Shown here: piece by piece, positions 1 through 7,222 of the stretch
Numbering within the stretch: the first letter of the stretch is position 1
Layout: each line of letters begins with the position of its first letter
Assembly (NCBI GenBank): GCA_937906765.1
Contig: CALCUV010000286.1
Location: forward strand, 1-18,906
DNA length: 18,906 bases
DNA from: an uncultured Prevotella sp.
GTDB taxonomy: Bacteria > Bacteroidota > Bacteroidia > Bacteroidales > Bacteroidaceae
Direction of reading: 5' to 3'
Program-made: the position numbers and the translations under genes
Notes under the pieces: model-generated
Seen by the model: only the letters and a program-made list of their open reading frames with translations
The model's database searches: none
What the model was told of the DNA's origin: nothing

Positions 1-295
1 CACGACTCTTCACGCCAATAGCGCCAAGAGCAGAACTTAGGGCAAGCGAGTTAATCACTGTGGCACACATTCCCATTTGGTCGCCTTTTACGCGGTCAAA
101 ACCCTTACCTGCACCGCTGAGTCCGCGGAAGATGTTGCCGCCACCGATAACAATACCGATTTGAACGCCAGCTGCGAGCGCTGCTTTGATTTGTTCTGCA
201 TACTGATTGAGGCGTGTTACGTCAATACCGTAACCTTGTTCGCCCATAAGACTTTCACCTGAAAGCTTGAGGAGGATACGCTTAAATTTAGCCAT
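1..295 (-). CDS. pyrH: UMP kinase, N-terminal part (runs off window)
   Basis: Uridylate kinase phosphorylates UMP to UDP in the cytoplasm and feeds RNA and UDP-sugar synthesis. I translated this partial gene by hand from the reverse strand: it starts [18 protein letters not shown] and continues for 98 residues before the window ends. The KLSGE phosphate-binding motif (residues 10-14), IGGGNIFRG (about 50-58) and the DxMGM segment (about 72-76) are typical of the bacterial amino-acid-kinase-fold PyrH, normally about 235 residues. The ATG at 295 is the only sensible start because the family begins a few residues before the K-L-S-G motif. It lies 122 nt downstream of murF on the same strand, so the two may be co-transcribed. 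No TAnnTTTG motif was seen in the gap. Confidence 0.95.
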   Translation of the reverse strand, partial: MAKFKRILLKLSGESLMGEQGYGIDVTRLNQYAEQIKAALAAGVQIGIVIGGGNIFRGLSGAGKGFDRVKGDQMGMCATVINSLALSSALGAIGVKSR

Positions 296-417
296 GAGTT
301 GAGGATTTTTGTTATAGAATGAATTGTTTTTTAGTTACTAAGTGTGGGCGCAAAGTGGCTTATTGTTGCCACTCTTTCTTACTTTGTTCGCCGTATGATT
401 GATAGAGGGCGGTATCT
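296..417. other. murF-pyrH intergenic gap with weak hairpin
   Basis: This 122-nt gap holds one small inverted repeat: AGTGGC at 354-359 faces GCCACT at 368-373 across an 8-nt loop. Read in the murF direction it lacks a convincing run of U, so it is at best a weak attenuator or terminator after murF. No gene or promoter motif was recognised. Confidence 0.3.
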
Positions 418-1719
418 TTATAAAAATTCTGGAAGTTGGAATAACTTCGTGCCGTTGCTTCCCTTAACAAGAATGAGCTTGTCGGAAACGGGGTTCCACG
501 TAAGTGCTTCCTTTACGGCTTCTACGTCATTAAAACAGCGGAACGCTGTGTCGCTGGCAACTGCCGCAAATTCTTTTCCCACCAACCAAACGTTGGTGAA
601 TCCCAACTGCTGAAGGAGCGCCACGACGGCAGTATGTTCTTCGGTTGAGGCACTGCCGAGTTCGCGCATTTCGCCAAGAATCAACAACTTGTTGGGGTGG
701 GGAATCAAGTGGAAGTTTTCAAGTGCCGCCTTCATGCTGGTGGGGTTGGCGTTATAGGCATCCACGATGAGTGTGTTGTGCGCTGTTTTTTGCAATTCCG
801 AACGCTTGTTCTTGGGAGTGTATGCTTCGAGCGCCGCACAAATATCCGCTTCGCTCACTCCGAAACGTAGTCCTACGGCAGCGGCAGCAAGCATGTTGTC
901 CAGGTTATATGCTCCCACGAGTTGGGTTTGCACTTCGTGCCATTCCCCATTGGCGATGCGCAGACGCAGACGCAGTTGTGGGTCACAGGAAATCACTTCG
1001 CCCTCTACGTCATATCCCTGTTCGGGTTTGCCATAGGTGATGGCGCGCAACCCTTTTGCTTGAGGCGCAAGCAGGGAGTTGTCGGCGTTAAGGAAGATGA
1101 ATCCTTCGGGTTTGCCTGAGAGGTATTGATACAACTCACACTTGGTTAACACCACGCCTTCCAGCGAACCGAAACCCTCAAGGTGAGCCTTCCCTACGTT
1201 CGTAATCAGTCCGCAATCGGCATCTACAATCTTGCTTAAGTCGGCAATTTCTCCGGGATGGTTAGCCCCTGTTTCGATAACGGCAATTTCATGTTCCTCC
1301 GTGAGGCGAAGCAATGTTTTTGGCACACCAATATGGTTGTTAAAGTTACCCTCGGTGAAGAGCACCTTATAGCGTTTTGCGAGAACCGCCGCTGTGAGTT
1401 CCTTTGTTGTGGTTTTCCCGTTTGTGCCAGTAATCTGAACAACGGGGAGTGCCAACTGCTTGCGATGATGATGCGCTAATTCCTGCAACATCAGCAATAC
1501 GTCGCTCACATAAACCATGCGCCCATCCGAACCCGCCACTTGCGGATTGTCAACAACGGCATGCGCACACCCCTTTTCTAAAGCTTCGTGTGCAAAAAGG
1601 TTGCCGTCGAAATTGTCTCCCTTTAAGGCGAAAAATATAGAACCTTCGGGGCAATTACGTGTATCAGTAGTGATAACGGGGTGAGAAAGGAAAAGTTCGT
1701 AGAGTTCGTTGAGTGACAT
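418..1719 (-). CDS. murF: UDP-N-acetylmuramoyl-tripeptide--D-alanyl-D-alanine ligase
   Basis: MurF is the last cytoplasmic Mur ligase: it joins D-Ala-D-Ala to UDP-MurNAc-tripeptide using ATP. The 433-residue protein has the usual order: an N-terminal UDP-substrate domain (about 1-90), the ATP-binding central domain with P-loop GTNGKTTT (98-105), the downstream EGNFNNHIG and IETGANHPGEI motifs, and a C-terminal Mur ligase domain containing DAYNANPTSM. The length is normal for the family. The open frame extends 15 codons further upstream, but I chose the ATG at 1719 (MSLNELYELF) because MurF proteins begin at that point and the extra residues have no family resemblance. It precedes pyrH on the same strand and is divergent from folP. 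A possible -7 motif at 1899-1906 would give a leader of roughly 170 nt running through an inverted-repeat cluster. Confidence 0.95.
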   Translation of the reverse strand: MSLNELYELFLSHPVITTDTRNCPEGSIFFALKGDNFDGNLFAHEALEKGCAHAVVDNPQVAGSDGRMVYVSDVLLMLQELAHHHRKQLALPVVQITGTNGKTTTKELTAAVLAKRYKVLFTEGNFNNHIGVPKTLLRLTEEHEIAVIETGANHPGEIADLSKIVDADCGLITNVGKAHLEGFGSLEGVVLTKCELYQYLSGKPEGFIFLNADNSLLAPQAKGLRAITYGKPEQGYDVEGEVISCDPQLRLRLRIANGEWHEVQTQLVGAYNLDNMLAAAAVGLRFGVSEADICAALEAYTPKNKRSELQKTAHNTLIVDAYNANPTSMKAALENFHLIPHPNKLLILGEMRELGSASTEEHTAVVALLQQLGFTNVWLVGKEFAAVASDTAFRCFNDVEAVKEALTWNPVSDKLILVKGSNGTKLFQLPEFL

Positions 1720-1733
1720 AAAAATGTTTTTAT

Positions 1734-1870
1734 TAGCGTACAACTTACAGTGTAGAGCATGCAACTTCCCTTTGGAATGTTATTAGGGCACAACCGTAGC
1801 GTACAAATATTAATAAAGAGTAGAACATAAGTTGACGAGACGACATTCCGAAAGGAAGTTGTACGCTACA
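1734..1870. repeat. Inverted-repeat cluster between murF and folP
   Basis: Several arms are visible. 1734-1746 (TAGCGTACAACTT) is perfectly complementary to 1856-1868. 1763-1780 pairs 16 of 18 with 1843-1860, and both mismatches would be G-U wobbles in RNA. A further copy of GTAGCGTACAA at 1796-1806 pairs 11 of 11 with 1859-1869. The right side can therefore pair with either of two left arms. The region lies in the murF leader if murF starts transcription from the motif at 1899-1906. It could be a dispersed intergenic repeat or a structured leader; the sequence alone does not decide. Confidence 0.7.
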
Positions 1871-1898
1871 CTCAGACTTCTGTACTCTTATTCTCCTA

Positions 1899-1906
1899 CA
1901 AATTTA
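1899..1906 (-). promoter_or_regulatory. Possible murF -7 promoter element
   Basis: Reading the minus strand gives TAAATTTG, a match to the Bacteroidetes primary sigma -7 consensus TAnnTTTG. No clear -33 TTTG was found, so this is a candidate only. It would produce a murF leader of about 170 nt. Confidence 0.35.
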
Positions 1907-1949
1907 GATAAAAAACCATTATGCGCCCGCCCATTGCCGAAATTCTGTG

Positions 1950-1957
1950 TATATTTG
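1950..1957 (+). promoter_or_regulatory. Probable folP -7 promoter element
   Basis: TATATTTG matches the Bacteroidetes -7 consensus TAnnTTTG and lies 28 nt before the folP ATG. A well-placed -33 TTTG was not seen, which is common in this phylum. Confidence 0.5.
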
Positions 1958-1985
1958 TGCAAATTATCTCATTAGTCGTCATTGA

Positions 1986-2915
1986 ATGCACCCTAAAACC
2001 CTTACATACTCGCTGAATTGTGGTGGAAAATTACTGCAATTAGATACCCCAAAAGTTATGGGTATTTTAAACGCCACTCCTGACTCCTTTTTTGCAGGAA
2101 GCAGAAAGCAAACGGAGGCGGAGATTCAATTGCGCGTGCAGCAAATTCTTGAAGAGGGTGCAGACATTATTGATGTCGGTGCTTACTCTACACGACCCGG
2201 CGCTGCAGAAGTTACGCTGGAGGAAGAGTGGCGACGCCTTGACTTTACACTTCAAATAGTGCGTCGTGAGGCTCCTTCAGCACTCATTTCAATAGACACC
2301 TTTCGTGCGGAAATTGCCAAAAGGTGTGTGGAAGAACTGGGCGCAAGCATCGTGAACGACATCTCGGGCGGAGATGCTGATGCGCAGATGTTTGAAACAG
2401 TTGCAGCCCTGCGCGTGCCTTATGTGCTGATGCATTGTCAAGGCACACCGCAAACCATGCAACTATCGCCACAATATAAGAATGTGACGGCGGAGGTTAT
2501 GACCGACCTTTCGCGAAAAGTGCGCCGATTGCGCGATTTGGGTATGCGAGACATTGTGCTGGATCCGGGATTTGGATTCGGCAAGACCTTAGAACATAAC
2601 TACGAACTCCTTCGCCATCTCGATGACTTCCGAGTGTTTCATCTCCCTGTGCTTGTTGGAGTGTCAAGAAAGTCGATGATTACGCGTGCGCTCGGAATTA
2701 CGGCCGACGAAGCCTTGAATGGCACGACAGCACTCCATGCTTTTTCATTAATGAAGGGAGCCAGTATCTTGCGTGTCCATGATGTGAAGGCTGCAGTTGA
2801 AGTGGTGAAACTTTATGAGAGAATGCGCAAATTCGGTTTGAGCGTTCGGAGTTTACAGAAGGGTAAGGATTGTAAACAAGAGCAACCTCAACCGTCGCTT
2901 CTATATGATTTATAA
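1986..2915 (+). CDS. folP: Dihydropteroate synthase
   Basis: FolP condenses p-aminobenzoate with dihydropterin pyrophosphate to make dihydropteroate, and is the target of sulfonamides. Family motifs appear in order in this 309-residue protein: GILNATPDSF (26-35), DVGAYSTRPGA (63-73), the SIDTF strand (102-106), NDISGGD (124-130), DPGFGFGKT (193-201), GVSRKSM (225-231) and a late RVHDV (263-267) matching the conserved R-x-H-D-V end. The tail beyond about residue 282 is longer than in many homologues and unremarkable. The Tyr in the STRPGA loop, where E. coli has Glu, is to my knowledge common in Bacteroidetes and not a resistance sign. It is followed 23 nt later by cdaA, a pairing I recognise as conserved in Bacteroidetes, suggesting a two-gene operon. 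Confidence 0.96.
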   Translation: MHPKTLTYSLNCGGKLLQLDTPKVMGILNATPDSFFAGSRKQTEAEIQLRVQQILEEGADIIDVGAYSTRPGAAEVTLEEEWRRLDFTLQIVRREAPSALISIDTFRAEIAKRCVEELGASIVNDISGGDADAQMFETVAALRVPYVLMHCQGTPQTMQLSPQYKNVTAEVMTDLSRKVRRLRDLGMRDIVLDPGFGFGKTLEHNYELLRHLDDFRVFHLPVLVGVSRKSMITRALGITADEALNGTTALHAFSLMKGASILRVHDVKAAVEVVKLYERMRKFGLSVRSLQKGKDCKQEQPQPSLLYDL

Positions 2916-2938
2916 ACAAGTTTTTCTTTTCCATATTT

Positions 2939-3745
2939 ATGGTTGACTTTGGAATTAAAGACCTTATTGATATTTTGCTCGTCACCTTCTTATTGAGTTA
3001 CATCTATAAGGAGATGAAGCAATCGAGTGCCGCCAATGTGTTCTCGGGTATCCTTGTGTTTGTCTTCGTTTGGTTGTTGGTGTCACAGGTGTTTAACATG
3101 CGCCTGCTGGGAAGCATCATGGACCAAATGGTCAGTATCGGTTCGCTTGGTTTGATAGTGTTGTTTCAAAAAGAAATACGCCATTTCTTCTCAACGATTG
3201 GTGCGCGCAACCGTAGAAGCGAGGTGTTTCGCCGAATATTTGGCGGTCGAAAGACGGACCACCTTGACGTGAACCGCAAGCAAATTCTCCCCATCGTCAT
3301 GGCTTGCATTAACATGGCGAAGCAAAAGGTAGGGGCGCTCATCATTATTCAGCGCTCGGATTCATTAAAGGAAGAAATTGATTCGGGTGACTTAATCAAC
3401 GCTTACATAAGTCAACGATTGATTGAAAATATCTTCTTCAAAAACAGTCCGCTTCATGATGGTGCGATGATAGTGTCCAACCGTCGCATTACGGCTGCTG
3501 GTTGCATTCTTCCCGTAAGTCATGACCCCAACATCCCAAAGGCGTTAGGCTTGCGCCATAGAGCGGCGAAGGGTATGTCGGAGAAAAGTGACTGCTTGGC
3601 AATTGTGATTTCTGAAGAGACGGGAAACATCTCCGTTGTTTCGGATGGCAAATTCCGTTTGCATCTTGACGGGCAAAAGTTGGAACAAATCTTGATGGAA
3701 GAGTGGGACGGAGAACCCTTGCAGCGGAAGACGGAAGATGCGTAA
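2939..3745 (+). CDS. cdaA: Diadenylate cyclase (c-di-AMP synthase), membrane type
   Basis: CdaA (DacA) joins two ATP into cyclic di-AMP, a second messenger usually tied to osmotic, potassium and cell-wall balance. The 268-residue protein has three hydrophobic segments at about 10-22, 36-53 and 64-78, a short linker, then a DAC (DisA_N) domain from about 95 to 255. The catalytic motifs are both present: DGA (174-176, within PLHDGAMIV) and RHR (206-208, within GLRHRAA). Length and architecture match the CdaA class rather than DisA or CdaS. The ATG at 2939 gives the expected short N-terminus before the first membrane segment. It sits 23 nt after folP on the same strand, with no obvious promoter between them, so co-transcription is likely. 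No CdaR-like partner gene follows. Confidence 0.95.
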   Translation: MVDFGIKDLIDILLVTFLLSYIYKEMKQSSAANVFSGILVFVFVWLLVSQVFNMRLLGSIMDQMVSIGSLGLIVLFQKEIRHFFSTIGARNRRSEVFRRIFGGRKTDHLDVNRKQILPIVMACINMAKQKVGALIIIQRSDSLKEEIDSGDLINAYISQRLIENIFFKNSPLHDGAMIVSNRRITAAGCILPVSHDPNIPKALGLRHRAAKGMSEKSDCLAIVISEETGNISVVSDGKFRLHLDGQKLEQILMEEWDGEPLQRKTEDA

Positions 3746-3828
3746 AGCTGGAAGATAATACGCATCCCTTATGAAAGATTGCGCGGGACATACATTGCTT
3801 CGCTTGTGTCTAACCCTCACACTACTGT

Positions 3829-3890
3829 TTTTTAGACAGAAGAACAAAAGAACAAAATTCTTTATGTACTTATGTTCTTATGTCTAAAAA
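3829..3890. repeat. Inverted repeat with GACAnAAGAACA motif
   Basis: The arm 3829-3846 (TTTTTAGACAGAAGAACA) is complementary at 17 of 18 positions to 3873-3890. The right half also holds three near-copies of an 8-nt unit (TTATGTAC, TTATGTTC, TTATGTCT). The 25-nt segment 3835-3859 recurs with 23 of 25 identities at 18784-18808, so this belongs to a dispersed family. There is no T-run after the right arm, so it is unlikely to be a simple terminator. Confidence 0.7.
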
Positions 3891-3998
3891 GAGAGTTGCA
3901 GTTGAGCACGAGTATGGATTACTCCGGACGGCAAAGCTCAAGCGTTAGCGTGTGCTTCTCCGCGTGCTCCCTTAATTAGAATTTAGAAATTCTGCATA

Positions 3999-4029
3999 CC
4001 TTCGCGTAATACGCGTAATCCGCATGAGA
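3999..4029 (-). repeat. Dispersed CGCG-rich intergenic motif, copy 1
   Basis: Read on the minus strand this 31-nt segment begins TCTCATGCGG and ends ACGCGAAGG. It aligns without gaps to 18667-18697 with 24 of 31 identities, both copies being preceded by a run of T. In both places a GACAnAAGAACA motif lies 90-150 nt further on in the same orientation. Confidence 0.55.
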
Positions 4030-4135
4030 TTTAAAAAATGAGGGCTTTTTTACTTGAAATGACTTCTTAGTTTGAGAGTTAGAAGTGTTTTCAAGACAGC
4101 AATAGATATACCTACAAATATTCCTTACATACACG

Positions 4136-4177
4136 AAAAAAGGTTACTAAGAGTTGATTTTCTTAGTAACCTTTTTT
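4136..4177. terminator. Bidirectional intrinsic terminator, cdaA and GH20
   Basis: A perfect 11-bp stem (GGTTACTAAGA at 4142-4152 with TCTTAGTAACC at 4161-4171) and an 8-nt loop are flanked by six A on the left and six T on the right. Each strand therefore reads stem-loop then U-run. It sits between the convergent folP-cdaA and GH20 units and can end both. Confidence 0.9.
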
Positions 4178-4221
4178 GATTTCTTTGAGACTTAGTTTTG
4201 ACAAAGTGGCGGAGAGTCGGT

Positions 4222-4248
4222 ATGAAATGCGACTTTGGTCAACTCCTA
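4222..4248 (-). repeat. 27-nt post-stop element, copy 1
   Basis: On the minus strand this element begins TAGGAGTTGACCAAAGTCGC and starts 12 nt after the GH20 stop codon. It matches 12774-12800 at 26 of 27 positions, where it lies 10 nt after another gene's stop codon in the same sense. Part of it can pair with 4198-4207 (TTGACAAAGT) through a stem with one bulge, but the second copy lacks that partner. Confidence 0.75.
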
Positions 4249-4260
4249 ACTCATAACCCT

Positions 4261-6258
4261 TTACTTCACAACCACTTCGTCGGCAAACACCCAGCCTCCT
4301 TTTGCGCTTCCTGGGGCTTGGATACGCACATAACGCGCTTTGAACTTGCCCTTCCAAACGTAGGTTTGACAGGTTGTTTCATCCGTGCCGTCAAAGGTGA
4401 ATTTTCCGACTTCCGTAAAGTTTTCCCCATCGTTGGAAGTAGAAATGATGTAAGCACTGGGCGCATAAATTTCCGCACCTGGGGCATGCATGAATCCCGT
4501 AGTGACGGAGCGAACAGTTTGTGGCGTTTCGAAGTCAATTGTTATGTCAAAACGCTTGCCCCCAATGAATCCTTGCCATCTCTTGTCGGTATGTGTCCAT
4601 CCGCCTTGAAGACCATCGGTGAGGTTTGACTCACCCGCCGCAGGGTAATAGGGAGAGAAGGGGTGGTTATAGATGACCTTTTTGCCTAAAGCCTTGTGCG
4701 TAACGGGCGTTTGGTATTCCTTGCGCAATCCAATCTCAGTGTGGAGGTTGAAAGTGTTGACGCCTTCTTCCCGCAACTTGTCGCAGACGGCGGAAGCGCG
4801 TTTGCGGAAGTCGGCAAAGGGAGCGCGTTGGTCGGCATTCCAACCAATTTCTGCCAGTGCCAAAGCGCGGGGATAGAGCATGTATTCGGCGTGCTCAACG
4901 GTGGGGATGTATTCCGCCCAAAGGTTTCCCTGCACGCCACACACCGCTTTGCGCGCTTCAGCATCCAGTTCTTCCATCGACACAAATCGATAGACCTGTT
5001 CGAGAGGCAAGTATCCACCAATCGCTTCGGGTTGGAAGGGTGGGGCATCTTGATAATAATCAAGGTAACAGTATGCTCCAGGCGTGAGAATCACCTTGAG
5101 GTTGCGCTGAGCCGCCTCACGGGCCAGTTCCGTAGAGCGCCAGTTCATAATGTGTGTGCCCGGTTCGAGCGTATCTGCCATCACCTCGTCCCAACCAACG
5201 AGTGTGCGACCATGAGATGCCAAGAACCTGTTCATGTGTCGGATAAGGTGGCCTTGAAGTGCGTTGACATGTTGCAAACCTAACTCTTCCGCTTTGCGCA
5301 GACAGAGCGGGCAATCCTTCCATGCCGCTTTGCCCGCCTCATCTCCGCCTACGTGGATGTAAGGTGAGGGGAAAACGTCCATGACTTCCAAAAGGATGTG
5401 CTCCAAAAAGTCGTAAGTCCCCGCATTCCCAGGACAGAAATCGGCAGCACCCTTAGCGTCATGCGTACATGAAAATTCGGGATAGGCGGCAAGCACCTCT
5501 TCGGAATGTCCCGGCATTTCGATTTCGGGGACTATATTAATATTGCGCGCATGAGCATAAGCCACGAGTTCGCGCAACTCCTCCTGTGTGTAATAACCGC
5601 CATAGGCTGCGGAGTCTCCCTCTGTGGCGTAGGCACGAGTGCCATTCCACCACGTCTTCCAACTTCCGTCGGTGCGCCAAGCCGCTTGTTTGGTCAAGCG
5701 TGGGTAACGCTTGATTTCCATTCTCCATCCCGCCGCATCGGTTAAGTGAAGGTGAAGCGTGTTCATCTTGTGACGCGCAAGGATGTCAATTTGCTTCTTC
5801 AAATAAGAGATGGGGAAGAAATGGCGCGAAACGTCCAGCATAATGCCACGCCAAGCATAGGCGGGGGCATCGGTAATGGTGACGCAGGGAAGTGTCCCTT
5901 TTGCCGACTTAAGTTGTATCAGCGTGGCGGCAGCACACGTAACTCCCCCTTCCGTACTGGCATAAATCAGCAACGAATCGGGAGTGATGCGCAACTGATA
6001 AGCCTCGGCATTTGGAGCAGAGGGGTAGGGCAGGATGAGGCAGGTGTTTGTGTCTTTCTGAGATGCATCACTCTGCAACACTTCTTGAAGCAAGAGCGTG
6101 GGAGCAGGAGCGCCGACTGTGTTTTGAGGTCGCAAACCTTTGTGGAGCGTGAAGTGCTTTTTTGAGGTATATTCCAGGTGTTGCGGAACAGGCAGTAGCG
6201 TTTGTGCGCCGATGCCTAACGTAATTATGCTGAGTAGGGAGAGCAGATAGCGTTTCAT
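4261..6258 (-). CDS. Secreted GH20 beta-N-acetylhexosaminidase
   Basis: GH20 enzymes remove terminal GlcNAc or GalNAc from glycans by substrate-assisted catalysis. This 665-residue protein has a signal peptide (about 1-18, cleavage after GIGA), an N-terminal GH20b-type domain (about 20-132) and a TIM-barrel catalytic domain (about 135-510). Family motifs there include RGIMLDVSRHFFP, LHLHLTDAAGWRMEIK and HVGGDEAGKAAW, whose Asp306-Glu307 is the catalytic pair. The C-terminal 120 residues (about 545-665) resemble an F5/8-type (discoidin-like) sugar-binding domain. There is no lipobox cysteine and no T9SS sorting tail, so a periplasmic or outer-membrane-released enzyme is likely. It stands alone between two terminators with its own -7 motif. 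A role in host glycan use, with the sialidase 7 kb away, is inference. Confidence 0.95.
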   Translation of the reverse strand: MKRYLLSLLSIITLGIGAQTLLPVPQHLEYTSKKHFTLHKGLRPQNTVGAPAPTLLLQEVLQSDASQKDTNTCLILPYPSAPNAEAYQLRITPDSLLIYASTEGGVTCAAATLIQLKSAKGTLPCVTITDAPAYAWRGIMLDVSRHFFPISYLKKQIDILARHKMNTLHLHLTDAAGWRMEIKRYPRLTKQAAWRTDGSWKTWWNGTRAYATEGDSAAYGGYYTQEELRELVAYAHARNINIVPEIEMPGHSEEVLAAYPEFSCTHDAKGAADFCPGNAGTYDFLEHILLEVMDVFPSPYIHVGGDEAGKAAWKDCPLCLRKAEELGLQHVNALQGHLIRHMNRFLASHGRTLVGWDEVMADTLEPGTHIMNWRSTELAREAAQRNLKVILTPGAYCYLDYYQDAPPFQPEAIGGYLPLEQVYRFVSMEELDAEARKAVCGVQGNLWAEYIPTVEHAEYMLYPRALALAEIGWNADQRAPFADFRKRASAVCDKLREEGVNTFNLHTEIGLRKEYQTPVTHKALGKKVIYNHPFSPYYPAAGESNLTDGLQGGWTHTDKRWQGFIGGKRFDITIDFETPQTVRSVTTGFMHAPGAEIYAPSAYIISTSNDGENFTEVGKFTFDGTDETTCQTYVWKGKFKARYVRIQAPGSAKGGWVFADEVVVK

Positions 6259-6302
6259 TGTGAGGTGTTAGGGATAAATGAAATGAAAAGTTGGACTTCT
6301 TG

Positions 6303-6310
6303 CAAATTTA
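6303..6310 (-). promoter_or_regulatory. Probable GH20 -7 promoter element
   Basis: The minus strand reads TAAATTTG followed by CA, matching TAnnTTTG, 45 nt before the GH20 ATG. It lies just beyond the FKBP terminator, so GH20 is probably transcribed independently. Confidence 0.5.
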
Positions 6311-6387
6311 CATGTTTTTAGGAAAACCCGCTAAACATAGGGGGATTTCCAACATGCTCTCAGGGTGAAATCTTAACCTTAGACACA

Positions 6388-6423
6388 CAAAAAAGAGAAG
6401 CACACCCGAAGATATGCTTCTCT
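6388..6423 (-). terminator. Intrinsic terminator after FKBP gene, UUCG loop
   Basis: In minus-strand RNA, AGAGAAGCAUAUC pairs over 13 bp (two G-U pairs) with GGUGUGCUUCUCU around a C(UUCG)G tetraloop, followed by six U. The core arms are 6394-6402 and 6415-6423. It starts 22 nt after the FKBP stop codon. Confidence 0.92.
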
Positions 6424-6445
6424 AAAATGATGTTGTAACTGATGG

Positions 6446-7105
6446 TTATTGGTCGCCAAAACTGCTACCTGCGCGACAGTAAGAAACCAATTGAATTTCA
6501 AATATAAGTGTTGAACCGCCTTTGAGGATTGCGTTTACGTCACTCTCACCATAACCCATTTCTGCGGGAATGTAAACCAACCAACGGTCACCAATGTGCA
6601 TTTGTTGGAGCACTGTGGTAAAACCATCTACGGTATTGCTCACCAAGAGTCCCGTTGGGCGTGCGAAATCTGGGTTGAACACCTCTTCGGGTGTACTATA
6701 GAGTCCGCTATGGTCAAAAATGCGCCCCTCCATATAATTTTGTGTGGGCATGGTGCGACCAATGTAATTCACACGTACGGAGTCTGTGTAAAGCGGACAA
6801 CCAGTCCCACTGCCACGTTCCACAATCTTCACGCAGATAGAGTCGGTTGAGGCAATGTTGGAGTTATCACTTTTTAGGTAGGAGCGGAATACGCGCCAAT
6901 CACAGTGATTTTCCCAATCGGCACCGTAAGCGGCTTTTGCCACCGATACAGAAGTCTTTGCTTCATGGAGTTTTTCGGCAAAGAATTCCTTATTGCGTTG
7001 CGCCCAATTGTAATAATCTACGTCGGGCATTTCTTCCTCTGAACATGCAGTTAATAAAGGCATCGCGAGGAGAAGAAAGAGGAGGTAATTATAAAGTTTT
7101 CGCAT
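6446..7105 (-). CDS. FKBP-type peptidyl-prolyl isomerase lipoprotein
   Basis: This protein probably speeds proline cis-trans isomerisation during folding of envelope proteins. The 219 residues start with a lipoprotein signal (hydrophobic 5-18, lipobox LTAC with Cys21). Right after the cysteine comes SEEE, which resembles the Ser/acidic lipoprotein export signal known to send Bacteroidetes lipoproteins to the cell surface. Residues 22-90 are a family-specific N-terminal region. The FKBP fold occupies about 92-208, with VRVNYIGR (110-117), GRIFDHSG (127-134), VDGFTTVLQQMHIGDRW (159-175), YIPAEMGYGE (178-187) and GGSTLIFEIQLV (196-207). The spacing is typical of an active FKBP, though activity is inferred. 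It lies 117 nt downstream of glyS on the same strand and ends in a strong terminator. Confidence 0.93.
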   Translation of the reverse strand: MRKLYNYLLFLLLAMPLLTACSEEEMPDVDYYNWAQRNKEFFAEKLHEAKTSVSVAKAAYGADWENHCDWRVFRSYLKSDNSNIASTDSICVKIVERGSGTGCPLYTDSVRVNYIGRTMPTQNYMEGRIFDHSGLYSTPEEVFNPDFARPTGLLVSNTVDGFTTVLQQMHIGDRWLVYIPAEMGYGESDVNAILKGGSTLIFEIQLVSYCRAGSSFGDQ

Positions 7106-7128
7106 TTTATGGATGAGTGAACGACCCT

Positions 7129-7150
7129 GGGGAATCAGTTTGCATTCCCC
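7129..7150 (-). promoter_or_regulatory. Hairpin between glyS and FKBP gene
   Basis: GGGGAAT at 7129-7135 is perfectly complementary to ATTCCCC at 7144-7150 across 8 nt. No U-run follows on the minus strand, so it does not look like a complete terminator. It could be a processing or attenuation hairpin in a shared glyS-FKBP transcript. No -7 motif was seen in this 117-nt gap. Confidence 0.4.
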
Positions 7151-7222
7151 CTTCTACCGATGCCACAAATCGTCTATGCAGAAAGAGATGTGCCACTTTC
7201 GACGGATCACGTTCGCTAGTTA

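Larger units (their letters stand above)
3746..4260. other. 515-nt convergent intergenic region (cdaA / GH20)
   Basis: No gene was found here. In order it holds an 18-nt inverted repeat (3829-3890), a 7-nt inverted repeat GAGCACG/CGTGCTC (3904-3910 and 3963-3969), a small palindrome AGAATTT-AG-AAATTCT (3978-3993), a CGCG-rich dispersed motif (3999-4029), the shared bidirectional terminator (4136-4177), and a 27-nt repeated element beside the GH20 stop codon (4222-4248). Confidence 0.7.

Noticed and set aside
2172..2204. Tyr instead of Glu in the FolP STRPGA loop as a sulfonamide-resistance change
   Set aside because: This variation is to my knowledge usual in Bacteroidetes FolP, so it is not evidence for resistance.
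4261..6258. Polysaccharide utilisation locus
   Set aside because: The GH20 gene has no SusC/SusD pair, regulator or transporter beside it; its neighbours are housekeeping genes.
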